Shown here: piece after piece, positions 1-8,924 of the stretch
How the letters are laid out: each line of letters starts with the position of its first letter
How positions within the stretch are numbered: the first letter of the stretch is position 1
Assembly (NCBI GenBank): GCA_947643665.1
Contig: CANRWW010000008.1
Location: forward strand, 1-64,000
Direction of reading: 5' to 3'
DNA from: an uncultured Porphyromonadaceae bacterium
Lineage (GTDB): Bacteria > Bacteroidota > Bacteroidia > Bacteroidales > Muribaculaceae
Length of the DNA stretch: 64,000 bases
The notes under the pieces: model-generated
What the model saw: only the letters and a program-made list of their open reading frames with translations
Told to the model about the DNA's origin: nothing
Database searches by the model: none
Made by a program: the position numbers and the translations under genes

Positions 1-422
1 TGTCAGGGGTAAATAATTCCATTTACCTGTCATTTATGTTGTTTTTTTATTGGCAAGTCCGGATGTCACCTCTGCCACAATGACAGGGAGACACGGATAG
101 AGAGGATATATGGCAGGAGAGGAGCGCCAATATGGCGATATGTAAATGTGGAGGAACGCTTTAAAAGAGGGCATGCCTCCGCATCCAATATTGGAACCCA
201 CGGGCTCAGACAGGAGGCCTCCGTGTCATTTAGGAGAAAGACGGATAGGCAGCACTGTTGTCTAAGAGGAATCCGCAAGGCACTATTTGGCCATAATAGT
301 TCCAAATGCAAAAATACGCATTTTTTTTCTCTTATCCCAGACGGTTTAAATTTATTTGAAAAATTTTATCTGAATTTCCAGCAGAAGATATACGCACACT
401 TTACGACTATTTGTGCCTGACA
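1..422. other. Intergenic region without a recognised gene
   Basis: No reading frame here resembles a known protein; the two open frames of 81 and 90 codons on opposite strands look like chance frames. The stretch has several short self-complementary segments: a GGTAAAT/ATTTACC arm pair at 8-27 that may be the tail of an upstream terminator, a 12-bp palindrome at 184-195 and a 10-bp palindrome at 213-222. The words ACGGATAG near 92 and 241 form a short direct repeat. No tRNA-like T-loop was seen. The right end carries the promoter of the next gene. Confidence 0.4.
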
Positions 423-454
423 TTTGTATACTTATACGAAAAGGGGTAATTTTG
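423..454 (+). promoter_or_regulatory. Bacteroidetes-type promoter of the VanZ-like gene
   Basis: TTTG at 423-426 and TAATTTTG at 447-454 are separated by 20 nt, matching the -33/-7 consensus of Bacteroidetes primary sigma factors. The likely transcript start near 461 leaves a leader of about 25 nt before the ATG at 486. Confidence 0.75.
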
Positions 455-485
455 CATCAGATACGCACTTCATAAGCGACTACCG

Positions 486-941
486 ATGACAATAATACAA
501 TCAGGCAAACAGCCGGCGAACCGGCACAATAAAACAAAAGTAAGACGCGCAATGGCGTGGTGGCGCCGGAAAGTGCCCGCATGGATAGTCACGTCCATTG
601 TATTGGTTGCCATACTCTGGCTCACACTCGCCAGAACCCCATTGCCGGAAACTGATATGCCATCAATACCAGGCGCCGACAAGGTGGTCCATGCGATAAT
701 GTTCGGAGGTCTCACATTGGTGATGTGCTGGGACTGGTATGTAAGCCGGAGCCGCGCCCTTAGAAGATGGCAGGCGTCAGTGTGTGCCTTGGCATCAATA
801 ACGATAGGTGGTGCCATTGAAATAGCCCAGGGTGCAATGGGGTGCGGCAGGAGTGCCGACATAATGGATTTTGCAGCAGACGCGGCAGGAGCGCTTGTTG
901 CAATGTATCTGGTCATGCGTCGCATACATAGCCTGTCATGA
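486..941 (+). CDS. VanZ-like family membrane protein
   Basis: A 151-residue protein with a basic N-terminus and about three to four hydrophobic segments, the first at roughly residues 34-50. The segment DKVVHAIMFGGLTLVM (about residues 60-75) is the family signature, a charged DK followed by a His-containing membrane helix. VanZ-like proteins are inner-membrane proteins; the founding member gives low-level teicoplanin resistance, but most members have no known role. The ATG at 486 is the first start after a good promoter. It is a single gene convergent with the TlpA-type gene, from which a strong hairpin separates it. Family assignment is fairly firm; function is unknown. Confidence 0.75.
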   Translation: MTIIQSGKQPANRHNKTKVRRAMAWWRRKVPAWIVTSIVLVAILWLTLARTPLPETDMPSIPGADKVVHAIMFGGLTLVMCWDWYVSRSRALRRWQASVCALASITIGGAIEIAQGAMGCGRSADIMDFAADAAGALVAMYLVMRRIHSLS

Positions 942-982
942 GAGCGCTTACACGCCGCTTCGATATTTTCTTACAATACAAC

Positions 983-1021
983 GCGCTGTGCCAAGGTGAT
1001 TTCCCACCTATGGCACAGCGC
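983..1021. terminator. Bidirectional hairpin terminator
   Basis: Arms GCGCTGTGCCA (983-993) and TGGCACAGCGC (1011-1021) are perfectly complementary, with further AGGTG/CACCT pairing inside. It lies between the convergent VanZ-like and TlpA-like genes. U-runs are weak on both sides. Confidence 0.75.
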
Positions 1022-1081
1022 TGAATGTTTATAGCCTCCGCTTCAGACGGTAAAACCTGGATCCACGGCTGACTTTAATGT

Positions 1082-2155
1082 CTATTTCACCGCCAAGGAG
1101 TCTGAGGGAGCATTTAAGGTGCCGTCAAAATAGGCTTTGACATCGGCACGCAATTGGTCACCCTGTTTGTCACGTGAAAGAATAGTCCCATCAGGACCGA
1201 AAAGAATGATGCAAGGAATACCGGATATGCCGTAAATATCTGTCGGGACAGCCTGCGCATTGAGAATCTGCGGCCAATGGAGCTTATGTTTCTCAATCGC
1301 ACCAAGTGTGTTTTCCGGTTCATCCCATACAGCCACACCAAGCACTTCCAGACCCTGGGAGCCATATTCGGAAAGAATCTCCTTCAGCACTTTGGTTTCC
1401 TTTATGCATGGACCGCACCAGCTTGCCCAAAAATCAACAAGCACCGGCTTGCCGCGTCCGACATAATCCGACAAACTTTGCTGGACACTGTCATTTGTTA
1501 TTGTGAAATCCACGAATTTGTTACCTACAGAGGTTTTTTCTTTATTTTCCGCGGCTTCCAGAAGTTTGGCCACACGCTTGTATCCCTTAAGAGAGGGGTG
1601 AGCCTCCAATACATCCCTAAGTTCTTCAAGGTTCATGTAATAAGCCTTATCCAAGAAAAGGCCATATCCTATCACATTGTCAATATTCGCATTGAAAACA
1701 GAATCCGTGTATGCCTCATACTCGGCATCAATAAGCCTACGTGCCTCGCCACTGGTGGAATCCTGCGGGATCTTTTTGTATTTTTGCCCCAATTCCTTAA
1801 GATGATCCGCGACTTTGTTGTTCATCTCATTGAGTGGAGTGCCGGTAGCCTTCCTGTCGGCAACCACGATCTCGCCATCCTCAAGAACCACATTCCCAAA
1901 ACGGTTGCCATCTATGACAATACGTGCCATCAGGGGAGAAGATACATTTCCTGCAAATTTCGCAGTGCCATTTTCAACAGTCACGGAATCAACCTTTTCA
2001 CCGGTATCAAAATTTACCAGAAAAGCAGTGGAGCCATCAAATTCCGAGGGCACGGTAGCAGTCAGCACATATGCATTATCTGAAGTCTTGCCAGTGCATG
2101 CGGCAAGCATGGCACCCGCCACAATTGAAAGAAGTTGAATCTTCGTTTTGGTCAT
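1082..2155 (-). CDS. TlpA-like thioredoxin-fold lipoprotein (DUF4369 N-terminal domain)
   Basis: This 357-residue protein has a lipoprotein signal ending in AACTGK, so it is probably anchored in the periplasm or outer membrane. The first part resembles the DUF4369 domain common in Bacteroidetes thiol-disulfide proteins; the C-terminal 140 residues are an AhpC/TlpA thioredoxin fold with the active site WASWCGPC. Such proteins reduce or exchange disulfides in secreted proteins. An in-frame ATG exists 60 bases upstream, but it would bury the signal peptide behind about 20 polar residues, so the ATG at 2155 is preferred. No partner genes flank it: it is divergent from an acyl-CoA ligase gene. Confidence 0.85.
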   Translation of the reverse strand: MTKTKIQLLSIVAGAMLAACTGKTSDNAYVLTATVPSEFDGSTAFLVNFDTGEKVDSVTVENGTAKFAGNVSSPLMARIVIDGNRFGNVVLEDGEIVVADRKATGTPLNEMNNKVADHLKELGQKYKKIPQDSTSGEARRLIDAEYEAYTDSVFNANIDNVIGYGLFLDKAYYMNLEELRDVLEAHPSLKGYKRVAKLLEAAENKEKTSVGNKFVDFTITNDSVQQSLSDYVGRGKPVLVDFWASWCGPCIKETKVLKEILSEYGSQGLEVLGVAVWDEPENTLGAIEKHKLHWPQILNAQAVPTDIYGISGIPCIILFGPDGTILSRDKQGDQLRADVKAYFDGTLNAPSDSLAVK

Positions 2156-2343
2156 CATAGCCAATTTTTGTAATTTTAAGCGATTTTCTTTATGTTCATG
2201 CCCACAAAGTAACACATTTTTTTGTTATATCTAAAGCAATCGCCAGAAAATTACCTGAAAGGCTTCATGCCCACAGGGTAATCCGAAGCATGAATTCACC
2301 ACATAGCGGCATTTTATATACCGCACTTACATAGAATACAACT

Positions 2344-3993
2344 ATGACACAGCATCTTACAAAAGCTATATCAGACAGCATAAAAAACAACTGGAACACC
2401 CCGATACTCTCTGATTTCCAGGGTATGTCGCTCACCGGTGCGGATGTTGCCGAACGTATCGGGAAAATACATGTGATACTTAAAGAAAGTGGCATAAAAC
2501 AGGGAGACAAGATTGCCCTATGCGCCAGAAACTCATCTACATGGGCGACAGCTTTCCTCGGAGCACTCACATATGGTGCCGTAGTAGTGCCGCTTCTACA
2601 TGAGTTTCATCCTGAAAACGTGGAGCATCTTGTATCACACTCCGAAGCCCGGATACTTTTCACGGAGAAAAGCATCTTCGACCAGCTTGATGAAACACGC
2701 CTAGGCGATTTGCTTGGAGCTGTGCTTATACCCGAAATGAAAATTGCATTCAGCCGTAACAAACATCTTACAAAATCGGTTGAACAGATCGACAACCTGT
2801 TCAACAAGAGATATCCGGGAGGCTTCACACAGAAAGATGCGGAGTATCACTCCATGCCTCTTGACCGTCTGGCTCTCATTAATTATACATCCGGCTCCAC
2901 CGGCAACTCCAAGGGTGTGATGTTGAGCTACGGCAACTTATGGAGCAATATCTGTTTCGGCCTCAAAAAAATAGATTTCCTCCATAAGGGAGACGGCATG
3001 TTGAGCATGCTCCCCCTCGCACATATGTATGGCCTTGTATTCGAATTCCTCTTCCCTTTTTGCAAGGGGTGCCATATAACATTTCTCGGACGCGTGCCTT
3101 CGCCGAAAGTAGTGCTTTCTGCATTTTCACAGGTGCGTCCCAAGCTGGTAATCACCGTCCCGCTGGTGATAGAAAAAATAGTCAAGGGAAATGTATTCCC
3201 CAAATTGCGCAAACCTGCTATGCGGATACTGCTAACCCTACCCGTAGTGCGGAATCTGATATACACAAAAGTACGGGAACAACTGCTGGTTGCTTTCGGA
3301 GGCCAACTCCGTCAGCTCATTTTAGGGGGCGCAGCCGTAAGTTCGGAAGTGGAGGAGTTCCTGCGGAAGATCAGATTCCCGTTCACTGTAGGCTACGGCA
3401 TGACAGAATGTGCTCCTTTGGTGACATATGAATGGTGGGAAACACAAAGACCGCAATCCTGCGGCCGTCTGGTTGACGGCATGACCGCCAGAATCGCATC
3501 AAAAGATCCGGCCCATATACCTGGAATACTGCATGTGAAAGGAGACAATGTAATGAAAGGATATTACAAGAATCCAACTGCGACAGCCGAAGCGCTTGAC
3601 AAAGACGGATGGCTCAATACCGGCGACATATGCACCATAGACGAAGACGGATACGTCTACCTGCGCGGACGTGACAAAAACATGATACTGAGTTCATCCG
3701 GCCAAAACGTCTACCCCGAAGAAATTGAGATAAAGATCAACAACATGCCATTGGTATCCGAATCGGTAGTTGTAGACCGCGACGGCAGGATTGTTGCTTT
3801 GGTTCATCCAGATTACGACGCTGGAAGAAAACTGGGCATGACAGAAGAAACCATTGAAAAACGGGTAATGGAAAATCTTCCGGAACTTAACAAACAGCTT
3901 CCTGCATACTCCCGGGTAAATCTCATTGAGATTCAAAAAGAAGCGTTTGAAAAGACACCCAAGCAATCCATACGTCGCTTTCTCTACAAATAA
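2344..3993 (+). CDS. AMP-dependent long-chain acyl-CoA synthetase/ligase (copy 1)
   Basis: A 549-residue ANL-superfamily adenylating enzyme. The AMP-binding P-loop YTSGSTGNSKGVML lies near residue 180, the A5-type motif GYGMTECAPLVTYE near 350, and the hinge/A8 region (TGDICTIDEDGYVYLRGRDKNMI) near 430. The C-terminal Lys that completes adenylation is probably in TPKQSIRRFLYK. It should activate fatty acids with ATP to acyl-AMP and then acyl-CoA. A paralogue with the same length and ending lies at 32978-34654. The missing N-terminal targeting sequence fits a cytosolic or membrane-associated enzyme. The exact substrate cannot be read from sequence. Confidence 0.9.
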   Translation: MTQHLTKAISDSIKNNWNTPILSDFQGMSLTGADVAERIGKIHVILKESGIKQGDKIALCARNSSTWATAFLGALTYGAVVVPLLHEFHPENVEHLVSHSEARILFTEKSIFDQLDETRLGDLLGAVLIPEMKIAFSRNKHLTKSVEQIDNLFNKRYPGGFTQKDAEYHSMPLDRLALINYTSGSTGNSKGVMLSYGNLWSNICFGLKKIDFLHKGDGMLSMLPLAHMYGLVFEFLFPFCKGCHITFLGRVPSPKVVLSAFSQVRPKLVITVPLVIEKIVKGNVFPKLRKPAMRILLTLPVVRNLIYTKVREQLLVAFGGQLRQLILGGAAVSSEVEEFLRKIRFPFTVGYGMTECAPLVTYEWWETQRPQSCGRLVDGMTARIASKDPAHIPGILHVKGDNVMKGYYKNPTATAEALDKDGWLNTGDICTIDEDGYVYLRGRDKNMILSSSGQNVYPEEIEIKINNMPLVSESVVVDRDGRIVALVHPDYDAGRKLGMTEETIEKRVMENLPELNKQLPAYSRVNLIEIQKEAFEKTPKQSIRRFLYK

Positions 3994-4043
3994 GACATTG
4001 AAAGAATCTGACCGGTAAAGAAAATAATTTTGAACTGTTGCTT

Positions 4044-5210
4044 ATGAAAACCAATATCACATTTCCAGTAACGGCGGCACTTGTCGCTATCTGCATACAA
4101 GCGTGCGACACAACGGATAAAGAGAGCATACCGATGGTAGGGGTCGGCCTGGAGGATGTTTATTTTGTGCCACGCATGAAGAAACTGCCTCTCAGGCCAG
4201 AACTTACCGGCAGCAGTTATAAATGGACACTTACCACACCATCCGGAGAAAGCTCCACAGTGGCTACATCCCGGTCATATATCTTTCTTGAAGCAGAAGA
4301 AGGAGCATACCGACTTACATTGCATATAACCGGCGACGACGGGGTATTCACTACTTCCACCACAATAAACGTGGTGCATGAAGAGATTGAGTACAGCCCT
4401 TACATATCCAAAGTATATGAATACCGCCCTGCTCCCGGTCAATTCATCAACCAGATGCCTGTGTTTGAAACCGGCGACACATATGAGACCATGCTCGCAA
4501 AAGTAGAAAATTGCATAAAAGGCACTGCCGACGAACTTATCTCACTCGGCGGATGGGGAGGCTATGTCACTTTCGGTTTCGACCACACCATCGTAAGCAA
4601 TCCCGACACACCGGAATTGCGCATCTGGGGAAACGCCTTTTACAACAACGGCTACGACGACAAAGGCGGCTCTGCAGAACCGGGAATCGTAATGGTAAGT
4701 TTCGATGAAAACTGCAACGGCATACCAGATGACACCTGGTATGAACTTGCAGGCAGCGAATTTTCCAAAACCATGCGCGGCTACACACTTACATATAGCC
4801 GCCCGGCGACAGAAAACGGCACAATAGAATGGACAGACAACCTTGGGGCATCAGGCACAATACCACATCTGCCGTTCCATCGCAACGGATACTATCCGAT
4901 GTGGATTGAAGATACAGAAATCACATTCAACGGATCCATTCTACCGTCCAACGGAACGCTCGCCCCCGGCAGTTCAACAGATTACATACTTGAAAGCTAT
5001 CCATGGGGCTATGCCGACAACCACCCCAACTCTGAAGCAGGACTAAACAGTTTCCACTTCATAAACGCCCGCGACATATCGGGTATGCCTGCCGTTTTAC
5101 CCGGAGTTGATTTCGTCCGTGTGTACACCGCGGTAAATCAAGTATGTGGGGCGATAGGAGAAACATCAACAGAAATATCACGCGCAGCCGACCTCAGTCT
5201 GTTACGCTGA
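4044..5210 (+). CDS. PKD-domain surface lipoprotein
   Basis: A 388-residue protein with a lipoprotein signal ending in IQACDTT. After the lipid anchor comes a PKD-like beta-sandwich (about residues 25-110) and then a long Bacteroidetes-specific domain rich in Gly, Asp and aromatic residues (for example GGWGGYVTFGFDHT). Similar 'cell surface protein' families occur next to TonB-linked cofactor uptake genes in Bacteroides, but no such genes are present here, so a binding role is only a guess. A TTG six bases upstream is possible, but the ATG at 4044 gives the better signal peptide. TAATTTTG at 4025-4032 could be a -7 box, but it is very close to the start and has no well-placed -33. Confidence 0.7.
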   Translation: MKTNITFPVTAALVAICIQACDTTDKESIPMVGVGLEDVYFVPRMKKLPLRPELTGSSYKWTLTTPSGESSTVATSRSYIFLEAEEGAYRLTLHITGDDGVFTTSTTINVVHEEIEYSPYISKVYEYRPAPGQFINQMPVFETGDTYETMLAKVENCIKGTADELISLGGWGGYVTFGFDHTIVSNPDTPELRIWGNAFYNNGYDDKGGSAEPGIVMVSFDENCNGIPDDTWYELAGSEFSKTMRGYTLTYSRPATENGTIEWTDNLGASGTIPHLPFHRNGYYPMWIEDTEITFNGSILPSNGTLAPGSSTDYILESYPWGYADNHPNSEAGLNSFHFINARDISGMPAVLPGVDFVRVYTAVNQVCGAIGETSTEISRAADLSLLR

Positions 5211-5263
5211 AACATACTTTTATTTGCGTTCCTGATATTGTAAAACATTTTTCGATTAAAACA

Positions 5264-5296
5264 TTGGTGTTATTTTAAATAAATAATGTACCTTTG
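5264..5296 (+). promoter_or_regulatory. Bacteroidetes-type promoter
   Basis: TTGG at 5264-5267 and TACCTTTG at 5289-5296 with 21 nt between them. A start near 5303 would leave a leader of about 120 nt before the lipoprotein gene at 5422; no riboswitch is recognisable in that leader. Confidence 0.75.
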
Positions 5297-5421
5297 CGCT
5301 GATAAGCAATCAAACCGCATTGGCATATTACCATTTTGCAATCGCAACAATTAGGTTTCAGATAGCAGATCGGCGACATTGCAAGCATAGTCTATCATTT
5401 ATTAATTTAAAATAGAACAGA

Positions 5422-6210
5422 ATGAACCTTTCTTTAAGAAGAATCTTTCAGGCGGTGGCTCTCTGCTCCGTTGTGGCCTTCACCTCCTGCAGCGATGACA
5501 AAGATCCAGAACCTCCCAGAGTACAGGATATTGTCCGTGAGATAGCAATGGACAAGACATTTACATTCACTATCGGGGGTTATACCTGCGATAACGCATA
5601 TGTAGGAAAAATCGAGACAGCAGAGGATGGTAGCCAGGTCTTCACACCACTCCATACCGGCACCTGCATGCTCACCACACCCAACCACAATGTGGCGCAA
5701 TACCGCATCAACGTGGTAGGGAGTGTGGATGTATTTCCCGCGCTTAACCTCTCATGGGGCAGCAGCTATGCAGACATGCTCAAAGCGCTAGGCGTGAAAG
5801 AAGAAGATGCTTTAGAACGCGACAAAGTACTTGGCAATACCAACAAAACCATTTACGTGGCTGCTTTCAAAGAGAAATTCTCTATTGAAAAAGATGTGAC
5901 TGTAGATGACATGATCGAAAAACGGGAATATACTTTCAATGGCTACACATACAACTTCAATGCAGCCGGCTTACTAGAGTCTGTGGAAGTGCTTTTTGAT
6001 GTCAAGGATCTCAATTCCGACAATGCGACAGGAAAAGAAAACCTTCAGACATACATGACCCAGAACTACCTTGCTTCAACCGAAATAGAAGGCCAGTGGT
6101 TCAACGCACTTACAATCGGACAAGCGACAACCATCGCATACACGGTTGAAGAAAGCCCCGCATTCAACAACGCATCTACTGTTACTTTCAGCAACGCGAA
6201 AGCCAACTGA
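5422..6210 (+). CDS. Lipoprotein of unknown function
   Basis: A 262-residue protein with a lipoprotein signal (lipobox FTSCSDD) followed by an acidic linker DDKDPEPP, typical of surface-exposed Bacteroidetes lipoproteins. The rest is mostly predicted beta-strand with no motif I recognise; a segment around residues 115-160 is charged and helical. It has its own promoter and a terminator right behind it, so it is probably a single-gene unit. Its position after the PKD lipoprotein suggests two surface proteins side by side, but no functional link can be shown. Confidence 0.65.
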   Translation: MNLSLRRIFQAVALCSVVAFTSCSDDKDPEPPRVQDIVREIAMDKTFTFTIGGYTCDNAYVGKIETAEDGSQVFTPLHTGTCMLTTPNHNVAQYRINVVGSVDVFPALNLSWGSSYADMLKALGVKEEDALERDKVLGNTNKTIYVAAFKEKFSIEKDVTVDDMIEKREYTFNGYTYNFNAAGLLESVEVLFDVKDLNSDNATGKENLQTYMTQNYLASTEIEGQWFNALTIGQATTIAYTVEESPAFNNASTVTFSNAKAN

Positions 6211-6238
6211 CAGAAACATCAAGATTGATCATATCAAC

Positions 6239-6272
6239 AAGCGTGTATTCCCTTTTACCGGAATGCACGCTT
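6239..6272 (+). terminator. Hairpin terminator
   Basis: AAGCGTGTATTCC (6239-6251) pairs with GGAATGCACGCTT (6260-6272), with one G-U pair, followed by the T-rich tail GCATCTTTAT. It sits 29 bases behind the lipoprotein stop. Confidence 0.75.
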
Positions 6273-6304
6273 GCATCTTTATATAATGCCAAAGATCATA
6301 CCAT

Positions 6305-6874
6305 ATGGATAAATTCGAAATTGAATGGCAAAAAATGCTTGACGGAGAAGTTTACGACGCATTTATGCCAGAATTTTTTGAAAAACTAGTAGAAACCCGC
6401 GAACTTCTGTGGAAATTCAACAACATGCGCCCAAGCATGATTGAAGAACAGCGCAATATCATACGTCGGCTTCTTGGAAATTGTGGTGAAAGATTCATCA
6501 TAAACCAACCATTCCGTTGCGATTATGGATGCAACATACACATAGGCGAGGACTTCATCGGCAACTTCAACCTCACAGTGCTTGACGAAGCAAAAGTGAC
6601 AATAGGAAACCACGCCTTCATTGGCCCGAACGTAAGCATTTTCACGGCGTGCCATCCGCTGGATGCCCCCAGCCGTAACCGAAATATCCAATGGGCTAAA
6701 CCGGTGACCATAGGAGACAGTGTGTGGATAGGAGGAGACACCACTATATTACCAGGAGTTACCATTGGCAACAATGTGGTGATCGGGGCAGGCTCTGTTG
6801 TCACCAAAGACATTCCCGACAATGTTGCCGTAGCTGGAAATCCCGCACGTATTCTCAAGCATATCAGCCAATAA
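6305..6874 (+). CDS. Maltose/galactoside O-acetyltransferase-type hexapeptide acetyltransferase
   Basis: A 189-residue protein with the N-terminal helical cap of the Maa/LacA family (about residues 5-60) and a left-handed beta-helix of hexapeptide repeats behind it (IGNHAF, IGDSVW, IGGDTT, IGNNVV, IGAGSV). The catalytic His is in FTACHPLDAPSRN near residue 115. The family transfers acetyl from acetyl-CoA to a sugar hydroxyl; the acceptor cannot be told from sequence. It lacks a signal and should be cytosolic. It is a stand-alone gene following a terminator. Confidence 0.85.
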   Translation: MDKFEIEWQKMLDGEVYDAFMPEFFEKLVETRELLWKFNNMRPSMIEEQRNIIRRLLGNCGERFIINQPFRCDYGCNIHIGEDFIGNFNLTVLDEAKVTIGNHAFIGPNVSIFTACHPLDAPSRNRNIQWAKPVTIGDSVWIGGDTTILPGVTIGNNVVIGAGSVVTKDIPDNVAVAGNPARILKHISQ

Positions 6875-6973
6875 CACCATAGCAAAGCATACATCAACCA
6901 TCAATCATACCAGACTTAATATCCAATACATCGTCAAGTGCAAATTCAATTTCATTGACTTAAGGATTTTTTG

Positions 6974-6981
6974 TACCTTTG
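6974..6981 (+). promoter_or_regulatory. -7 box of the typA promoter
   Basis: TACCTTTG matches the Bacteroidetes -7 consensus. A -33 element is less clear: TTG at 6955-6957 is a few bases too close. The leader to typA would be about 80 nt. Confidence 0.55.
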
Positions 6982-7067
6982 CAAACTGAATACAACCTTT
7001 CAGTCCGGCATACCGGAGTGTATGCCAAGGTACTTGTACAATCAAGGTAAGAATAGAGAAGTTTTAT

Positions 7068-8867
7068 ATGGAGAATATCCGCAACATCGCCATTATCGCA
7101 CACGTGGACCACGGTAAAACCACACTTGTCGATAAAATGCTATTGGCCGGGAACCTTTTTCGCGAGAATCAGAATGCCGGTGAACTAATTTTGGACAACA
7201 ACGACCTGGAACGTGAAAGAGGCATAACGATCCTTTCCAAAAACGTATCCATAAACTATAAGGGCACCAAAATAAACATCATTGACACCCCGGGGCACGC
7301 CGATTTCGGAGGCGAGGTTGAGCGTGTGCTGAATATGGCCGATGGTTGCATCCTCCTGGTTGATGCTTTCGAAGGCCCTATGCCACAGACACGGTTCGTG
7401 CTCCAAAAAGCCATACAGATGGGGCTAAAACCAGTTGTAGTAATCAACAAAGTCGACAAGCCGAATTGCCGTCCGGACGAAGTGCAGGAAATGGTATTCG
7501 ACCTCATGTTCAATCTTGACGCCACGGAGGAACAGCTTGATTTCCCCACCATATACGGATCTGCAAAGAATGGGTGGATGAGCCTTGACTGGAAAGAGCC
7601 TACAGAAAATATAACACCTTTGCTTGACACGATACTTGAACACATACCTGCCCCAACAACCTACGAGGGGGAGCCACAGATGCTCATCACTTCGCTTGAC
7701 TATTCCAATTACGTAGGCCGAATAGCTGTGGGGCGTGTACATCGCGGCACTCTCCGCGAAGGCATGGAGATAGGGCTGTGCAAACGCGACGGTTCCGTGA
7801 TACGGCAACGCATCAAAGAACTGCACACATTCGAGGGGATGGGACGTAAAAAAGTCAGCGAAATAAGCTCCGGCGACATATGCGCCCTCGTAGGCATAGA
7901 GAATTTCGAGATCGGTGATACTGTGACAACAATCGCCAATCCCGAACCGCTTCCACGTATTGCCATTGACGAGCCTACAATGTCAATGACTTTTACAATC
8001 AATGACAGTCCCTTCTTCGGCAAAGACGGTAAATTTGTAACCTCACGCCATATACAAGAACGCCTGACACGCGAACTTGACAAAAACCTGGCACTCAGAG
8101 TAGAGAAAACAGACAACGAAGACGCCTGGAATGTTTACGGGCGAGGAGTGCTCCACCTCTCGGTGCTCATCGAGACCATGCGACGTGAAGGATACGAGCT
8201 TCAGGTAGGACAGCCACAGGTGATCATCAAAGAGATTGACGGCGTAAAATGCGAACCGGTGGAACTTCTCACCATCAACGTGACAGAGGAATATGCCTCC
8301 AAAATGATTGATATGGTCACACGCCGCAAAGGTGACATGCTGAGTATGACCACACAGAACGACCGTGTGCACATGGAGTTCCAGATACCTTCGCGAGGCA
8401 TCATAGGCTTGCGCAACAACGTGCTCACCGGTTCCGCCGGCGAGGCGATTATGGCACACCGATTCCTGGAATACCAACCATGGAAGGGTGAGATCGAACG
8501 TCGCACCAACGGCTCCCTTATAGCCATGGAGGCTGGTACCGCCTATGCCTATGCGATTGACAAACTTCAGGATCGCGGACGTTTCTTCATATTCCCGCAG
8601 GAAGATGTATACGCAGGACAAGTTGTCGGGGAAAGCGCAAAAGACAAAGACATAGTCATAAACGTTACCAAGTCAAAGAAGCTCACCAACATGCGTGCAT
8701 CCGGTGCAGATGAAAAAGCTAAAATCGTGCCGCCGGTAGTTTTCAGCCTTGAAGAAGCCCTTGAATACATCAAAGAAGACGAATACGTGGAAGTTACACC
8801 CCACCACCTGCGTCTGCGCAAAATCATCCTTGACGAGCTTGAACGCAAACGCGCTAACAAATCATAA
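7068..8867 (+). CDS. typA: Ribosome-associated GTPase TypA/BipA
   Basis: A 599-residue translational GTPase of full family length. G1 is AHVDHGKTTL (near residues 10-19), G2 lies in the RGITILSKN region, G3 is DTPGHADFGG, G4 is NKVDKP and G5 is SAKNGW. The EF-G-like domains II, III and V follow, then the BipA-specific C-terminal domain with the conserved NVTKSKKLTNMRASGADEK segment. TypA binds the 70S ribosome and assists 50S assembly and stress or low-temperature growth. The gene has its own -7 box upstream and is followed 57 bases later by hisS, so the two may be cotranscribed. Confidence 0.96.
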   Translation: MENIRNIAIIAHVDHGKTTLVDKMLLAGNLFRENQNAGELILDNNDLERERGITILSKNVSINYKGTKINIIDTPGHADFGGEVERVLNMADGCILLVDAFEGPMPQTRFVLQKAIQMGLKPVVVINKVDKPNCRPDEVQEMVFDLMFNLDATEEQLDFPTIYGSAKNGWMSLDWKEPTENITPLLDTILEHIPAPTTYEGEPQMLITSLDYSNYVGRIAVGRVHRGTLREGMEIGLCKRDGSVIRQRIKELHTFEGMGRKKVSEISSGDICALVGIENFEIGDTVTTIANPEPLPRIAIDEPTMSMTFTINDSPFFGKDGKFVTSRHIQERLTRELDKNLALRVEKTDNEDAWNVYGRGVLHLSVLIETMRREGYELQVGQPQVIIKEIDGVKCEPVELLTINVTEEYASKMIDMVTRRKGDMLSMTTQNDRVHMEFQIPSRGIIGLRNNVLTGSAGEAIMAHRFLEYQPWKGEIERRTNGSLIAMEAGTAYAYAIDKLQDRGRFFIFPQEDVYAGQVVGESAKDKDIVINVTKSKKLTNMRASGADEKAKIVPPVVFSLEEALEYIKEDEYVEVTPHHLRLRKIILDELERKRANKS

Positions 8868-8924
8868 TACCTTCAAGCACCTGCCTATCCCTCAAAAAGT
8901 TATTTACACATAGACAATCAAACA

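Noticed and set aside
1277-2083. 268-codon open frame opposite the TlpA-like gene
   Set aside because: It lies fully inside a well-supported gene on the other strand, has no recognisable features and no promoter.
2195-2275. TTCATGCCCACA occurs twice, 69 bases apart, between the TlpA-like and ligase genes
   Set aside because: A single 12-base direct repeat without symmetry; too little to call an operator.
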